Shown here piece after piece: positions 10,901 to 19,927 of a stretch of 64,000 nucleotides of DNA (its first letter is position 1; each line of letters begins with the position of its first letter). The notes under the pieces are model-generated. The model was not told the DNA's origin. It was given only the letters and a program-made list of their open reading frames with translations, and ran no database searches. The DNA lies in assembly GCA_905221605.1 (NCBI GenBank), contig CAJNDS010001868.1:362001-426000 (forward strand). The letters are read 5' to 3'. The DNA is from Symbiodinium natans. Its lineage: Eukaryota > Sar > Dinophyceae > Suessiales > Symbiodiniaceae. A program made the position numbers and the translations under genes.

Positions 10901-12591
10901 TCTCCCTTCATGGGAGTGGACCCATCATTGGAGTCTTTTGTCACACCTTCTGCAGCAGGCAAATTTTCTTCCACTGCAGGGCGATTGAATTGCTCATCCA
11001 CGGCAGGTACATTTTCTTCCACCGCAGGCTCCTTTGGTTCCATGGTTTCCAAAGGAGAATTGCCACCATCATTGACCACAGCTGCCTCATCGGCTCCGGT
11101 GTAGCCCTTGCCATTTCGTTCCTCGCGGCTAACTTCAGGTTGCACTGCTGCGGAGACCTGCGCCCCATTGTTGCAGTCGCCCGTGGAACGTGACACCATA
11201 TGCACCTCAACCCGTGCCTCTTTCGCACTCCAGGTACTATCTGGCGCATTGACCCGCGCATCATTGGCGCTCCAGGCCTCATCTTTCAGATTTTCCGTGT
11301 CTCCAGCTATTCCAGAAGCTTCTTTTTCCCCTTGAATGGCAGGATTCTTGGCACCAAACGAAGAGACCTCCTCAGTCGTAACACACAACTTTTTCCCTCC
11401 GTCTTCCGAATCTCCAGGACCACCTTCCTGAACGACAGGTACCACATCCACCACTCGCTCTTCTGCAGCCGACACAGTTCCGATCTCCACATTGGGCATT
11501 TTTTCTTCTGGACCCACCGATTCCACCGCTGCCACACCCTCAGAAAGCGCTTCCATTTCTTCCCGATCCAGATGTTGAGCTTCAGCGATGTCTGCTCGGT
11601 TTCCAGAAATCCCCTCCTCATCAGGAGAACCCGAGGTCGGGGCGTCACCACCAGCCCTAGGACCGCTATCCCTGATAGTAGAGGAAAAATCTTTTTCACC
11701 TACACTATTTACACTACCCTGGAATGCCCTCGTAGACTCAGGCGTCGGAGTAGAGGATGAAGAACCCAGCGCAGCCTCCATTTCCAGCTCATTGCCCGAA
11801 GGAGACCCAACCACCTCGTCACTCTTCATCTTTTCACCTACAACCGGCAACGTCCACTTGCTTTCCTGCGTATCCAGGCAGTAGTAATATTGTCTCCCAT
11901 CTTCGTGGAAGTGCCATTCCCACGTTGTCTCATCGCACGCTTTGATCAGATGCTCATCTTTCCGAAAACCATCCATCTCAGAGACTTGACGCATCTCATC
12001 CTCTTCTTCTGACAACTGGCGCAACCTTTCAGCCTCCATCTGTAAGATCTCCTCCTCCCCCATGGCGTATTCAGCAGTTGGTGCAGCTTCAAAGCTGTCC
12101 GCACCCTTCTGTTCGTAACCGCTTCCACCACCCAGGGAACTCGCCGAGGGATCCCCTTTAATCTTGTTCAGAGGCCTCCTGGCAGCTTGCAGCACTTCTC
12201 CAATCAGATCGGTCTGAGACCCTTGGTCTACCATTCGGCCCGAAGTCGAAGTCGACGGCTGATACCCATGTTTTTGCAACACGCGTAAAACAGTCACCTC
12301 CATTTCACGGTCTATACCACCAGTCGCATCCCAGTTCCTTTTTTCACCAGGCTTTGGCGATACAGAAACAGCACGTCCTTCAGCTTCAGCATTGCTAACC
12401 ACATCCACATTGGGATTCATACCCACATTGGGGTCTTCTGCAACCAAGGCTTCTTCCAGATGTTCTTCAGTGCCAGGCCTCACCTCTTCCAGCACCGCCC
12501 TTTCACCCAGAGACTCAGCTGCACCATTTCCAGCTCCACCATTCTGTCCACCATCCGAGGAAGGTTGGAGCCATCGCTTGGGAGAAGGCAT
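7918..12591 (-). CDS. retroelement ORF1, WW / S1-like / triple CCCH protein
   Basis: Intact 1,557-codon frame starting at ATG 56 nt after the primer site. In order: acidic N-terminus; a WW domain at ~221-249 (W..HF.EDGRQYYY...ESKWTLP); long acidic, Glu/Val-rich low complexity; an S1-like RNA-binding fold at ~655-718 (GLVRCINGYGAFLDHGDVN ... GDTVNGTVKRVEDDG); three CCCH fingers at ~958-976, ~1053-1073 and ~1104-1125; a possible SAM-like helical domain (LGVTNVSDLQEF...VEDLV..GI..VTACKIL); and a basic Arg/Lys-rich tail. All recognisable modules are RNA or protein interaction domains, which suits a gag-like nucleocapsid protein or a captured splicing/translation factor. No enzyme motif is seen. 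Confidence 0.8.
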   Translation of the reverse strand: MPSPKRWLQPSSDGGQNGGAGNGAAESLGERAVLEEVRPGTEEHLEEALVAEDPNVGMNPNVDVVSNAEAEGRAVSVSPKPGEKRNWDATGGIDREMEVTVLRVLQKHGYQPSTSTSGRMVDQGSQTDLIGEVLQAARRPLNKIKGDPSASSLGGGSGYEQKGADSFEAAPTAEYAMGEEEILQMEAERLRQLSEEEDEMRQVSEMDGFRKDEHLIKACDETTWEWHFHEDGRQYYYCLDTQESKWTLPVVGEKMKSDEVVGSPSGNELEMEAALGSSSSTPTPESTRAFQGSVNSVGEKDFSSTIRDSGPRAGGDAPTSGSPDEEGISGNRADIAEAQHLDREEMEALSEGVAAVESVGPEEKMPNVEIGTVSAAEERVVDVVPVVQEGGPGDSEDGGKKLCVTTEEVSSFGAKNPAIQGEKEASGIAGDTENLKDEAWSANDARVNAPDSTWSAKEARVEVHMVSRSTGDCNNGAQVSAAVQPEVSREERNGKGYTGADEAAVVNDGGNSPLETMEPKEPAVEENVPAVDEQFNRPAVEENLPAAEGVTKDSNDGSTPMKGEVLPSGSSPEVDTERTAAEEAKPLAEKKEGPEPLEHKMDDLVGLVQQPDEQCDPKVETKDVPGADDTEMVSEEHAKKVPRAGALESPGEHCYQEGDEISGLVRCINGYGAFLDHGDVNVLIPAEGNNAHQFKFGDTVNGTVKRVEDDGTIILDTFLVLEEDEEDSSSTLRKWKSSGWSTWWTDSWYAGQWYQDSNSQWDWKREEEQSDERVADQELSSEEQEERQLYGEKIYKALLEDGNEDKAYVGKITGMLLGRPMEYLQECVADQSFLNAEARRAYGILQSDGWEPDGTESTGLGKTSTFPRKQYHNALFELACRKRRFTRPVVGEAVAMVLSQGEDELWNALWLDTKRFLQELDGAVESMSKRENKPMEAYMDPDQYRKAHMTPKAVSPGYSKLCKFFNRGRCRNGDGCSYEHRRYGEGWPGGGSTEPKNSQEAGDEDGNIGDPPTEEGTVDEAQQEREDLAFRAKYNFGKGASKGEPTSGEPKGRLCLYYNQGGCRYGTTCRYLHNDAIALEGTWEPGKSWDNASRKALRDAGFHHCCFDYYLRGHCRKGLNSCRYSHDEMSEERLAHLKHLVHVANQVRFEKERGWEISDRSTFQPPASGGAESSSSSAPKALQMTNVSQKEGEKGILDEAEDDEQKNSVAESTGTRLQNPEEPIENWMARNEHLWVYTPHVSGVMITLGVTNVSDLQEFIFVEDLVDKGINKVTACKILQLVGGVRYRPGGPEKAVPSDASVRVQQSSGSKEAGSEAVRTLTQVREAEGSGAKTMPRGSYRELFDKVRYRDAWTLAQRSPLCVQKLQLVGVGMPPVNPPTKKYRSRSNPVKRGRPLLNKKQVRQVPRSRSQRRVQPAEVVEKPKPLELKPRGGLSYRFSRAWADVVDDDDQAEALVSYAASSSDSSEEETTAAQRMREIFLQERDSQRTAIRGNVPMGGSSGPNDGQNKSVHLGEGRDKASRGETRQEVTSQVFSLPQPNLLVELNSLKKEQGMAQL

Positions 12592-12646
12592 TGCTTCTTG
12601 ATCCCAAAGATCTTAAGAGAACACTCAACCGCAGGGAACCTAATTT

Positions 12647-12658
12647 GGGCTCATAACC
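12647..12658 (-). other. primer-binding site complementary to initiator tRNA-Met anticodon arm
   Basis: The plus strand reads GGGCTCATAACC, the anticodon stem-loop of a yeast-type initiator tRNA-Met (CAT anticodon, T33). The element's RNA would therefore pair with the anticodon arm rather than the tRNA 3' end. It directly abuts the 5' LTR. Drosophila copia is known to prime from an internally cleaved initiator tRNA in this way. Confidence 0.8.
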
Positions 12659-12945
12659 TACGGGGGCAACCGAAAGGGAACAGGAAAAGAAACCAACCCT
12701 CAACAGTCGCCTATATGGATTTCCCAGATCGAACCAGAAACAAGAACACCCAACCCTAAGGGGAAAGGATAAGGGAGAAGGGACGGGACTACTCCAACCC
12801 GTTAAACCCAACCCCAGGCGTACGTACTTTTTCAACAAAAGCTGACGGCTCTCGGCCATCTTGAGCCATACAAGATTTCCGGGTACGTTGACCCTTCCAA
12901 CACCCAACACTAACTCCTTTCTACAATACCAACTGCAGCTCCGCA
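12659..12945 (-). repeat. 5' long terminal repeat of the retroelement
   Basis: 287 bp, one mismatch to 4115-4401. It should contain the promoter of the element; no clear TATA box was identified. Confidence 0.93.
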
Positions 12946-13530
12946 TAGGGTTTAGGGTTTAGGGTTTAGGGTTTAGGGTTTGGGGTTGAGGGTTTGGGGT
13001 TTAGGGTTTAGGGCTTGGGGTTTAGGGTTTAGTGTTTAGGGTTTAGGGTTTAGGGTTTGGGGTTTAGGGTTTAGGGTCTAGGGCTTAGAGCTTAGGGGTT
13101 AAGGGCTTAGGGTTTAGGGTTTAGGGCTTAGGGCTGAGGGCTTAGGGTTTAGGGCTTAGGGCTTAGGGTTTAGGGTTTAGGGTTTAGGGCTTTAGGGTTA
13201 AGGGCTTAGGGTTTAGGGTTTGGGGTTTAGGTTTGGGGTTTAGGGTTTAAGGTTTTAGGGCTTAGGGTTTAGAGTTTAAGGTTTAGGGTTTAGGTTTAGG
13301 GTTTAGGGTTTTAGGGTTAAAGGCTTAGGGTTTAGAGTTTAAGGTCTAGGGTTTGGGGGTTTAGGGTTTAGGGTTTGGGGGGCTTAGGGTTTAGGGTTTA
13401 GGGTTTAGAGTTTAAGGTTTAGGGTTTAGGGTTAAGGGTTTAGGGTATAGGGTTTAGGGCTTAGGGTTTAGGGTTTAGGGTTTTAGGGTTAAGGGCTTAG
13501 GGTTTAGAGTCTAGGGTTTAGGGTTTAGAC
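12946..13530. repeat. long degenerate interstitial telomere-like array (TTTAGGG)n
   Basis: About 580 bp of TTTAGGG with drift to TTTGGGG, CTTAGGG, TTAAGGG and TTTAGAG. It is the insertion site of the retroelement, whose left flank (4101-4114) is only the end of a similar run. The stretch from 13531 to 14141 holds short TTTAGGG runs (13655-13720), a C9-10 tract and no exon I can defend. Confidence 0.93.
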
Positions 13531-14141
13531 CCTCGGCCTCAAGTCTCGTAAGCTTTCCTTGTTTTCTTCTGGAAGGGGTAAGGGTTGAGGGTAGAGTTCA
13601 GAGGGCCCCGATTGCCCATTCTTCTTGGGCGCGGGTCAGCCTGAAACTGTAAGGGGGGTTTAGGGTTTAGGGTTTAGGGTTTAGGGTTTAGGGTTTACGG
13701 TTTACGGTTTAGGGTTTAGGGATGCTACGAAGTTGTAGAACGGGGGCGGCTACCAGTGTGCACAGGTATTTGCCCTGACACCCCAAACCTTACACTGGGG
13801 CCCCCCCCCCGAGTAGTTTCCAGAAGCAGCGTTGCAAGACATAGGGGATATAGCCAGGTAGATATAGCCAGCGTCCACCTGCTTCTTACCACCGTAGCTA
13901 GAAACTCGCTGCCCGCGTTCCCTGATCGAAAGACTTGAGGGGGAGAGGGGGGGGGCGGCTGTGTTCTAAGTACCAAGTTCGGGTCCCGTATTTAGGCGCC
14001 CCTTGCAACAGGATCCCGAATACAAGGGCCTCCAAGAAAGGGATCGAACTTAGAAGTCCACCCCCCAAACATGATCTACAGGCTTTATAGTGTGGGGGGG
14101 GGGCATGGAAGCCTGCGGATTCCTAAATGAAGAGGCCTCGC

Positions 14142-14251
14142 CTGTTCCCTTGCAGCGTGGCTGCTGCGGAGGCGAAATGGCAGAGCTTCTGAACCTTGTC
14201 GAAGGAGAAGCAGGTGCAGCCAGAGCTGCTTCTGCAGGCCAGCTGGCACTC
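14142..14251 (-). CDS. exon, PAN/Apple-like cysteine module (second half)
   Basis: From acceptor CGCACAG|GAG to donor AACAG|GCGAGG (GC type). The peptide has ECQLACRSSSGCTCFSFDKV followed by QKLCHFAS. The Cys spacing C-x3-C-x5-C-x-C...C plus C-F-F resembles PAN/Apple domains, which bind protein or carbohydrate outside the cell. It probably joins the exon at 15167-15233. Confidence 0.55.
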
Positions 14252-14339
14252 CTGTGCGGGGGCCGGGGGCGGGGCCGGGAAAAGAGGCTAAGAGGCTTGA
14301 AAGCCACAGTCCATCTGAACTACACCGAAAGTGCCTTCT

Positions 14340-14475
14340 GCCCTTTTAAGGGATAGTATATAGGGTAAACGTATATAGGGTACCTCATTCCCTCATTGCC
14401 TACTAAGAACTGCCTTATGCCCTTTTTAAGGGATTATATGGGGTACCTCATTCCCTCATTCCCTACTAAGAACTG
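14340..14475. repeat. internally repeated AT-rich segment (TACCTCATTCCCT)
   Basis: The phrase GGGTACCTCATTCCCTCATT...CCTACTAAGAACTG occurs twice within 135 bp, each preceded by CCCTTTTAAGGGAT. It resembles the interior of the hairpin element at 42145-42255 (CCTCATCCCCGATTCCCTGCTAAC). Probably a decayed MITE in an intron. Confidence 0.5.
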
Positions 14476-15166
14476 GCCAGACGAAAGGAAGGGATGCTCA
14501 GGCCACCTGCAAGATGGAGCTCATTGCCTGACAGCTCTATCAGCGGCAGGTCTAGCACGCGGCTCCTACACCCTAAACCCTAAACCCTAAACTCTAAACC
14601 CTAAACCCTAAACCCTAGTGATCACATGCATGTTTCACAGGACGTGTTGCATCCTGAGCTGGCGATCCTGGACTCCAGACTCTGAGGGCGCAAGGCTGCT
14701 GCATGGTTTAGGGTTTAGGGTTTAGGGTTTAGGGTTTAGGGTTTAGGGTTTCGGGCTTAGGGTTTGGGGTTTAGGGATGTGGGGGTTTACGACAATAAGG
14801 GACCCTTGATATACACGCCCACATAGTAGGATTCCTTTACAATAAGGACCCCAAGAAGGTACCCCGAAGTTCGGAAACCTTCACGCTTACATGTGTTTAC
14901 TTGACTCGTCCCGCCATAGCTCCTGACTCTTGCGCAGTGATGTTTCCCGACTGGGTGATGCGACTGGCTTTGACAGCGTCCGGTTTAAGAACATCCGAAA
15001 CACCCTAAGCCATCCTAAACCAAAACGACCCTCAACCCTGAGCACTCCCAAACCCAAACGACCCTCAACCCTAAGCCATCCTAAACCCAAACGACCCTCA
15101 ACCCCAAGCCATCCTAAACCCAAGCGATATGAGACAAGACGCAAACCCTAAACCCTAAACCCGACA

Positions 15167-15233
15167 TCCGTGCACTCCTCCGCGCTGCCCATGGCGCTGG
15201 CCGGCCCACCATCCATCGGAGAGCACGCGACTC
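15167..15233 (-). CDS. exon, Cys-containing, likely first half of PAN-like module
   Basis: Minus-strand peptide VACSPMDGGPASAMGSAEECTDV after a CTGTAG|GA acceptor. It ends directly before a TTTAGGG run in the sense strand. Its ..EC.. end followed by the ECQLAC exon downstream suggests one Cys-rich module. Boundaries are approximate. Confidence 0.4.
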
Positions 15234-15251
15234 CTACAGGCACACAACCTA

Positions 15252-15452
15252 CTTGGAGGTTCAGCGTACTTAGTAACCCATTTAGGCATTTAGGGTTTAG
15301 GGTTCAGGGTTCAGGGTTCAGGGTTTAGGGTTTAGGGTTTAGGGTTAAGTGCAGTTATTACCCACATGTAAGCCCCTTAGGTACCCTAAAGGGTTCGAAT
15401 TGGGTGATAAGTACAGCTATAATTAGGCTACTAAGTACCATGAACCTCCGAG
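15252..15452. mobile_element. MITE-like element, GGAGGTTCATGGTACTTA family, copy 2
   Basis: Terminal inverted repeats of 24 bp with three mismatches (CTTGGAGGTTCAGCGTACTTAG / CTAAGTACCATGAACCTCCGAG). They match the ends of 3667-3875. The interior again carries telomere-like TTTAGGG runs (15290-15345). Confidence 0.75.
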
Positions 15453-16101
15453 TAAGTGTAGTTAGATGGTCCCTGAATATGGCCCTTACCTTCATGAAAT
15501 TGAAGGGTGGGCCCTTGGGCTCTTTAGGGTACATACGTGGTATATGGGCCCATATTTAAGGGTCCATGCAAGTACCCTAAGACACAAGAAACTGCAAGCG
15601 GCTTAGGGCTTAGTAGCCCTAAACCCTCAACCCTAACCCTCAACCCTGAACCCTAAACCCCAACCCCAAACCCAAAGCCTAAACCCTAAACCCCACACCC
15701 GAAAGACCCGAAAGCTCGAAGCCCTGCGTTATATGCTTGGCTGCCCTGCCCTCAACCTGAGGCCCCTAATTCCCTCATGGCCCTCCTGAGAAGCAAACGC
15801 TCTGCCCCTGAGCCATCAGCCGTGAAATCCTAAGCCCTACAACCCTAAAACCCTAAAACCCTAAAACCCAAAAGACTCCAAAAACCCTAAAACCCTAAAC
15901 CCCAAACCCTAAGCAGCCCTGGAAAACGTGCGCCCCTCATGGGCTTCGGGATCCGGGATTCTGTGATGATGGCTTTGAGTTTGGGTTTAGGGCTTCGGGA
16001 TTTTAGGGTTTAGGGTTCAGGGCTTCACGTTTTAGAGTTTGGGGGTTGGTGGGGTTTAGGGTTTGGGTTGTGTTTTGGGTTTGGGGTTGAGGGAGGGCTA
16101 C

Positions 16102-16164
16102 GGCTTAAGCCAGGACGGTAGACTAGAACTTGGAGTTCCCGCGGTTTTCAGGGTAACGACACCC
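16102..16164 (-). CDS. exon, He_PIG/CADG module (N-terminal part)
   Basis: Peptide VVTLKTAGTPSSSLPSWLK between an AAG|GGG acceptor and a GCC|GTAGCC donor. SSLPSWL is the conserved start of the putative-Ig / dystroglycan-type cadherin-like signature seen in several exons here. I did not find its FDP...GTP partner exon downstream. Confidence 0.5.
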
Positions 16165-16261
16165 CTTGTTTGCGCAAGGACGTGAAAGCACGAAACATGA
16201 TGCGACCTCGAGACCCAAAAGAAACGCTCTAAGCCCGCATTTCTTAGGCTCCCAAAACCGG

Positions 16262-16420
16262 GTATTTAGGCTTTAGGCTTTAGGGTTTAGGGTTTAGGGT
16301 TTAGGGTTTAGGGTTTAGGGTTTAGGGTTTAAGGTTTAGGGTTTAGGTTTTAGGGTTTAGGGTTTAGGGTTTAGGGTTTAGGGTTTAGGGTTTAGGGTTT
16401 AGGGGTTTAGGGTTTAGGCC
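16262..16420. repeat. interstitial telomere-like array (TTTAGGG)n
   Basis: About 20 nearly perfect TTTAGGG units; C-rich in the sense (minus) strand. Confidence 0.95.
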
Positions 16421-16569
16421 GCACCCGAAACCCGACGCCCTACACCCTACACACTCCACCGACACCCTTTCACCCTAAATCACCACATCCCTACACCCTG
16501 AACCCCTGCACCCTACACCCTAAACCCTAAACCCGAAACCCTAAACCCTAAGCGTGCTCCTTCCCTTGG

Positions 16570-16653
16570 GCAGACGCTCGCCACCGGCGGCTGCGAACGG
16601 CCGCGCTTGGAGTGCGAGACATCGTGGTGAGGGTTCTTCAAGTTGTCCTTCAC
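16570..16653 (-). CDS. exon, VKDNLKNP... (module C-terminal half)
   Basis: Acceptor CTCCTCAG|GTGAAG, then V-K-D-N-L-K-N-P-H-H-D-V-S-H-S-K. The VK start in phase 0 is the same as the module C-halves at 24556-24621 and 36479-36547. Both flanks are telomere-like, C-rich before and G-rich after in the sense strand. The 3' end is uncertain. Confidence 0.5.
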
Positions 16654-16674
16654 CTGAGGAGCCGGCGGCGTTCA

Positions 16675-16795
16675 GGGTTTAGGGTTTAGGGTTTAGGGTT
16701 TAGGGTTTAGGGTTTAGGGTTTAGGGTTTAGGGTTTAGGGTTTAGGGTTTAGGGTTTAGGGTTTAGGGTTTAGGGTTTAGGGTTTAGGGTTTGGG
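16675..16795. repeat. interstitial telomere-like array (TTTAGGG)n, nearly pure
   Basis: About 17 uninterrupted TTTAGGG units directly against the acceptor side of the exon at 16570-16653. Confidence 0.97.
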
Positions 16796-16877
16796 GCCCT
16801 CGAACCCGTGTCGCATCCAGGTCGCGTTTTTACCGTTGCGATGCGCAGTTTCTGTATCGCACGTAGTTGCTCACCGT

Positions 16878-16905
16878 CCCCCCCCCCCCCCCCCCCCCCC
16901 CCCCC
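16878..16905. repeat. C28 homopolymer
   Basis: Twenty-eight consecutive C. The following stretch to 17200 is built of a loose repeat around 'GCGCAGCTTCTGAT' (for example 16930-17040), with no exon identified. Confidence 0.95.
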
Positions 16906-17392
16906 GCTCGCCCTTCCGCCCATGCAACTTCTGATGCGTCTACTTCTGATTCGCAACGTTCTGACGCGCAACTTCTAAGTCAAAAAAGCGTGCATCATGC
17001 GCAGCTTCTGATCTGATGCGCAGCCTCTGATTTCGCACGGGCTTCTTGGCGGATTCGCCCGGGTTCCCAATGTGCAGCTTCTGATGCAGCCAGTTTCTGA
17101 TTTGCTGTTTCTCGCTCGCCCGGGTATCTTATTCGTAGTGTCATGGCTGGCTTCTAATTCGCAGTTGCTGATTCTGATTCTGACCACTGAGGCGTCCACA
17201 TAGGGTTTCGGATTTAGGGGTCCTCCCCACTAGATATTACTCAGACTGCAGGTTTATCAAAAATCCTTAAGGGCTCTCCTTTTGGAGGAGATTTAGAAAA
17301 CCCTAAACCCTAAACCCTGAACCCTACACCCTACACCCTACACCCTGAACCCTAAACCCTAAATCCTAAACCCTAAACCCTAAACCCTCAAC

Positions 17393-17493
17393 CATTCCGG
17401 CCGACCACCTGGATTTGGAAGCGCTTCCCCACGTGCGAATCCTGCACCCGGACGTCGACCGTGCCTGCCTCGGGCGGAGTGCCCGAGAAGGAC
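17393..17493 (-). CDS. exon, He_PIG/CADG module, C-terminal half (SFSGTPP)
   Basis: Acceptor TTTCCAG|GTCC, donor AATG|GTTGAGG. It encodes FSGTPPEAGTVDVRVQD then VGKRFQIQVVG, the classic second half of the putative-Ig module. Joining to 18195-18297 restores the frame: ...DPGT-AG|G-TCC gives FDPGTRSFSGTPP (phase 2). Confidence 0.75.
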
Positions 17494-18194
17494 CTGGAAA
17501 GGGCGCTGCAACCTAAACCCTAAACCCTAAACGCTAAACCCTAAACCCTAAACCCTAAATCCTAAACCACTACACCCCTAAACCCCTAAACCCCTAAACC
17601 CCTAAACCCGAGTCCCTAGATCCCTAGTTTCCTGACGGCTTCTGGTTCAAATGCTAAAGGCCGTGGGCTCCTAGCCGGAGTGGGAAGAACACCCCATACA
17701 GCCCCTGAACCCAAAAACACACAAATCTGAAAACCCTGAATGCCCCGGAACCCTAAACCCTGAACCCGAAACCCTAAACCCGAAACCTTGAACCCTAAAC
17801 CCGAAACCTCAGGCCCTAAAACCTGCGCAGTCTACACATCAAGTGTAAGGGCACGAGCAGAGGATCTGGATTCCAGGATTCCTTTAGGCTTGATGTTTAG
17901 GAGCGCTTAGCGTTGAGTGTGTCAGGTTAAGGCTGGTAGCATTTCTGTCTTTGGCACCCTAAACCCTAAACCCCAAACCCTAAACCTTAAACCCCTCAAA
18001 CACATCAAACTTTCTGTACCGGGGCCCGGTGCCTTTAAAAACCCAAAAAGTCCTGAGCCCTAAAAGCCAAGAAAACCCGCAAAACCCTCAAACCCCAAAA
18101 ACCTGAAAACTTCAAAAAGCCCCAAAAAAGCTCTAGAAACCCTCAAAAACCCTTAAACACCCTCTAAAGAACCCAAAAAAATGCCCTCAACGGC

Positions 18195-18297
18195 CTGGTG
18201 CCGGGGTCGAAGTTCAGCCAATCGGGCAGGGGCCCGCCATCGGGCCCCGAGGCGCTCACGACGCCTTCCCCCTCGGCCTGGGGCGTCCGGACAAGGC
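18195..18297 (-). CDS. exon, He_PIG/CADG module, N-terminal half (DGGPLPDWLNFDP)
   Basis: Peptide ...VVSASGPDGGPLPDWLNFDPGTR ending in a GC donor (ACCAG|GCCGTT). The DGGPLPDWLxFDP motif is diagnostic of the module. It splices in frame to 17393-17493. The acceptor near 18297 is less certain. Confidence 0.7.
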
Positions 18298-18712
18298 TTT
18301 GAGGGGTTCAAAGGAAGGGAGGGGGGGGGGAGCTTAGGGGTTTCGGGGTTTAGGTTTAGGGTCCAGGGTTTAGGGTTTAGGGTTTTGGGTTTTGGGTTTA
18401 GGGTTTAGGGTTTAGGGGTACTTAAGGCACGTATCCCTAAACCTAGCGCTTTAAGCGCTACCTGAAGGCTCCAGAACCACGCATGGGGCCTTCAAGAACT
18501 CAACAACAACAAAAAAACTAAGCCCTGGACACACAAACCCGAAGCCCAACTGATGGGAGTCAGGGAATTTTCAGAGGGGGGTTTACGAAAATAGGGACCC
18601 CTAGGGTTTAGGGTTTAGGGCTTAGGGCTTAGGGTTTAGGGTTTAGGGTTTCGGGTTTAGGGTTTAGGGTTTAGGGTTTAGGGCCCCTTGAAAAAAATGT
18701 TTTCACGTCTAC

Positions 18713-18801
18713 CACGGCAAACAGCCGAGCAGAGGCTCCTCCGGGAGCTGGTACTGCAGCAGCTTGCCCTTCTCCCCGACCACGCCGGGAAGAAGGGTAT
18801 C
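18713..18801 (-). CDS. exon, GKLLQYQLPEEP segment
   Basis: Acceptor GTACAG|GATACC, donor CCGTG|GTAGAC. It encodes DTLLPGVVGEKGKLLQYQLP then EEPLLGC. Similar wording (GRPLDYTLPSGPMDGA) is found at 20815-20861, so this looks like a repeated inter-module segment. Confidence 0.55.
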
Positions 18802-19316
18802 CTGTACCCTGATCCTGGGCTTTGGTTCGGGGTCTGGGGTTTGGGGTTTAGGGTTTAGGGTTTAGGGTTTAGGGTTTGGGGTTTAGGGTTTAGGGTATCC
18901 TGTACCCTGATCGTGGGACTTTGGGGGAGGGGCTTTGGGGGGATTTGGGGGTTTGGGGGTAGACCCTGAACCCTAAACCCTAAACCGCCAAGCAGGGGAC
19001 TGAAAGAGGAACCCTTTCTCAGGGACCATTCACGGGTGTTATTGGAGTTCTTCTTGGGTGCCGCAGACCCCCCCCTTCCTGTAAGCAAGGTACTTGCATA
19101 AACAACCTTATGACCAATAACCCTACCTAAAATATCCGTCTAAACCCCCCTCCCTATAAGCAAGGTACCTGCATTTTTCACCCTATAAAAACCCTACTCC
19201 AAAGATACATCTAACCCCTACGTACAAAGTGCCAATAAACCCTGAACCTAAAACCTAAACCCTAAACCCCAAAATCTAAACCCCAAACCCTAAACCCAAA
19301 TGAAGTTTTCACAAGC

Positions 19317-19404
19317 AGGGCCAAGGATCTTCAACTGCTTCGCGCCATCGGGCCCATTGATGAGGATGGGCACGGTGCCTTCATATGGCGGTGTCCCGGA
19401 GAAC
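19317..19404 (-). CDS. exon, He_PIG/CADG module, C-terminal half (FSGTPPYEGTV)
   Basis: Acceptor GATTGCAG|GTTC and a possible GC donor (CCCT|GCTTGT). It encodes FSGTPPYEGTVPILINGPDG then AKQLKILGP. It continues FDPGAG-R from 19928-19996 in phase 2. Confidence 0.72.
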
Positions 19405-19743
19405 CTGCAATCCGCTTTGGAGTCTTTCCTGTACTGTTGAATTTCTGGAGCTTTTGGGTTTTGGGGCTTGCAAGGGTTTTGTGGAGATTGGGTTGGAACC
19501 CTGCCGTTTGTTTGGTCTTTTGCCCTTGATGTTCCTCGCAAGAGCATGGCGAGGTCCCCCCCCTGTAACAAAGCCAACCCACAAACAAGAAGAAGCCAGG
19601 CCATCCTTTATAGGCCCCACACTTTCATCCAGTACGCCAGAGTATCTGAATTGTGGGCAGGGGGGAGTGGGGGTGGGGCGGGTTGGGTCGAACCCTACAT
19701 CGACCCTGGGCTCTCAACCCTGCATCGGCGCACCATCAAAAAT

Positions 19744-19744
19744 G

Positions 19745-19777
<33 letters not shown>

Positions 19778-19915
19778 TATATAGATATATAGATATATAG
19801 ATATATAGATATAGATTTAGATTTAGATTTAGATATAGATATAGATATAGATAATATATGCTATATAGATTGACTATATGTATATGTAATATATATATAT
19901 ATATACTCTATAAGA
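19744..19915. repeat. AT-rich microsatellite (AT)n / (ATAG)n / (TTTAGA)n
   Basis: (AT)n grades into ATATAG, TTAGAT and back to AT, all within the intron separating the FDPGAGR and FSGTPP half-exons. Confidence 0.95.
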
Positions 19916-19927
19916 CCCTCAACCAGC

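Larger units (their letters stand above)
4115..12945 (-). mobile_element. LTR retroelement, Ty1/copia-like structure, no pol genes
   Basis: Complete 8.83-kb element on the minus strand: 5' LTR 12945-12659, primer-binding site 12658-12647, ORF1 12591-7918, ORF2 7903-4775, polypurine tract 4409-4402, 3' LTR 4401-4115. Flanking TAGGG at 4110-4114 and 12946-12950 fits a 5-bp target duplication, although the target itself is telomeric repeat so this could be chance. The LTRs differ at one base in 287, so the insertion is recent. Neither ORF shows protease, integrase, reverse transcriptase or RNase H motifs, so movement would need enzymes in trans, for example from a copia element like the one at the right edge of the window. 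Confidence 0.9.

Noticed and set aside
12647-12658. A tRNA-Met gene
   Set aside because: Only the anticodon arm is present; there is no acceptor, D or T arm around it. It fits a retroelement primer site.
14090-14356. Plus-strand 88-codon ORF
   Set aside because: The minus strand of the same bases gives a PAN-like Cys pattern with splice sites on the strand used by all neighbours.
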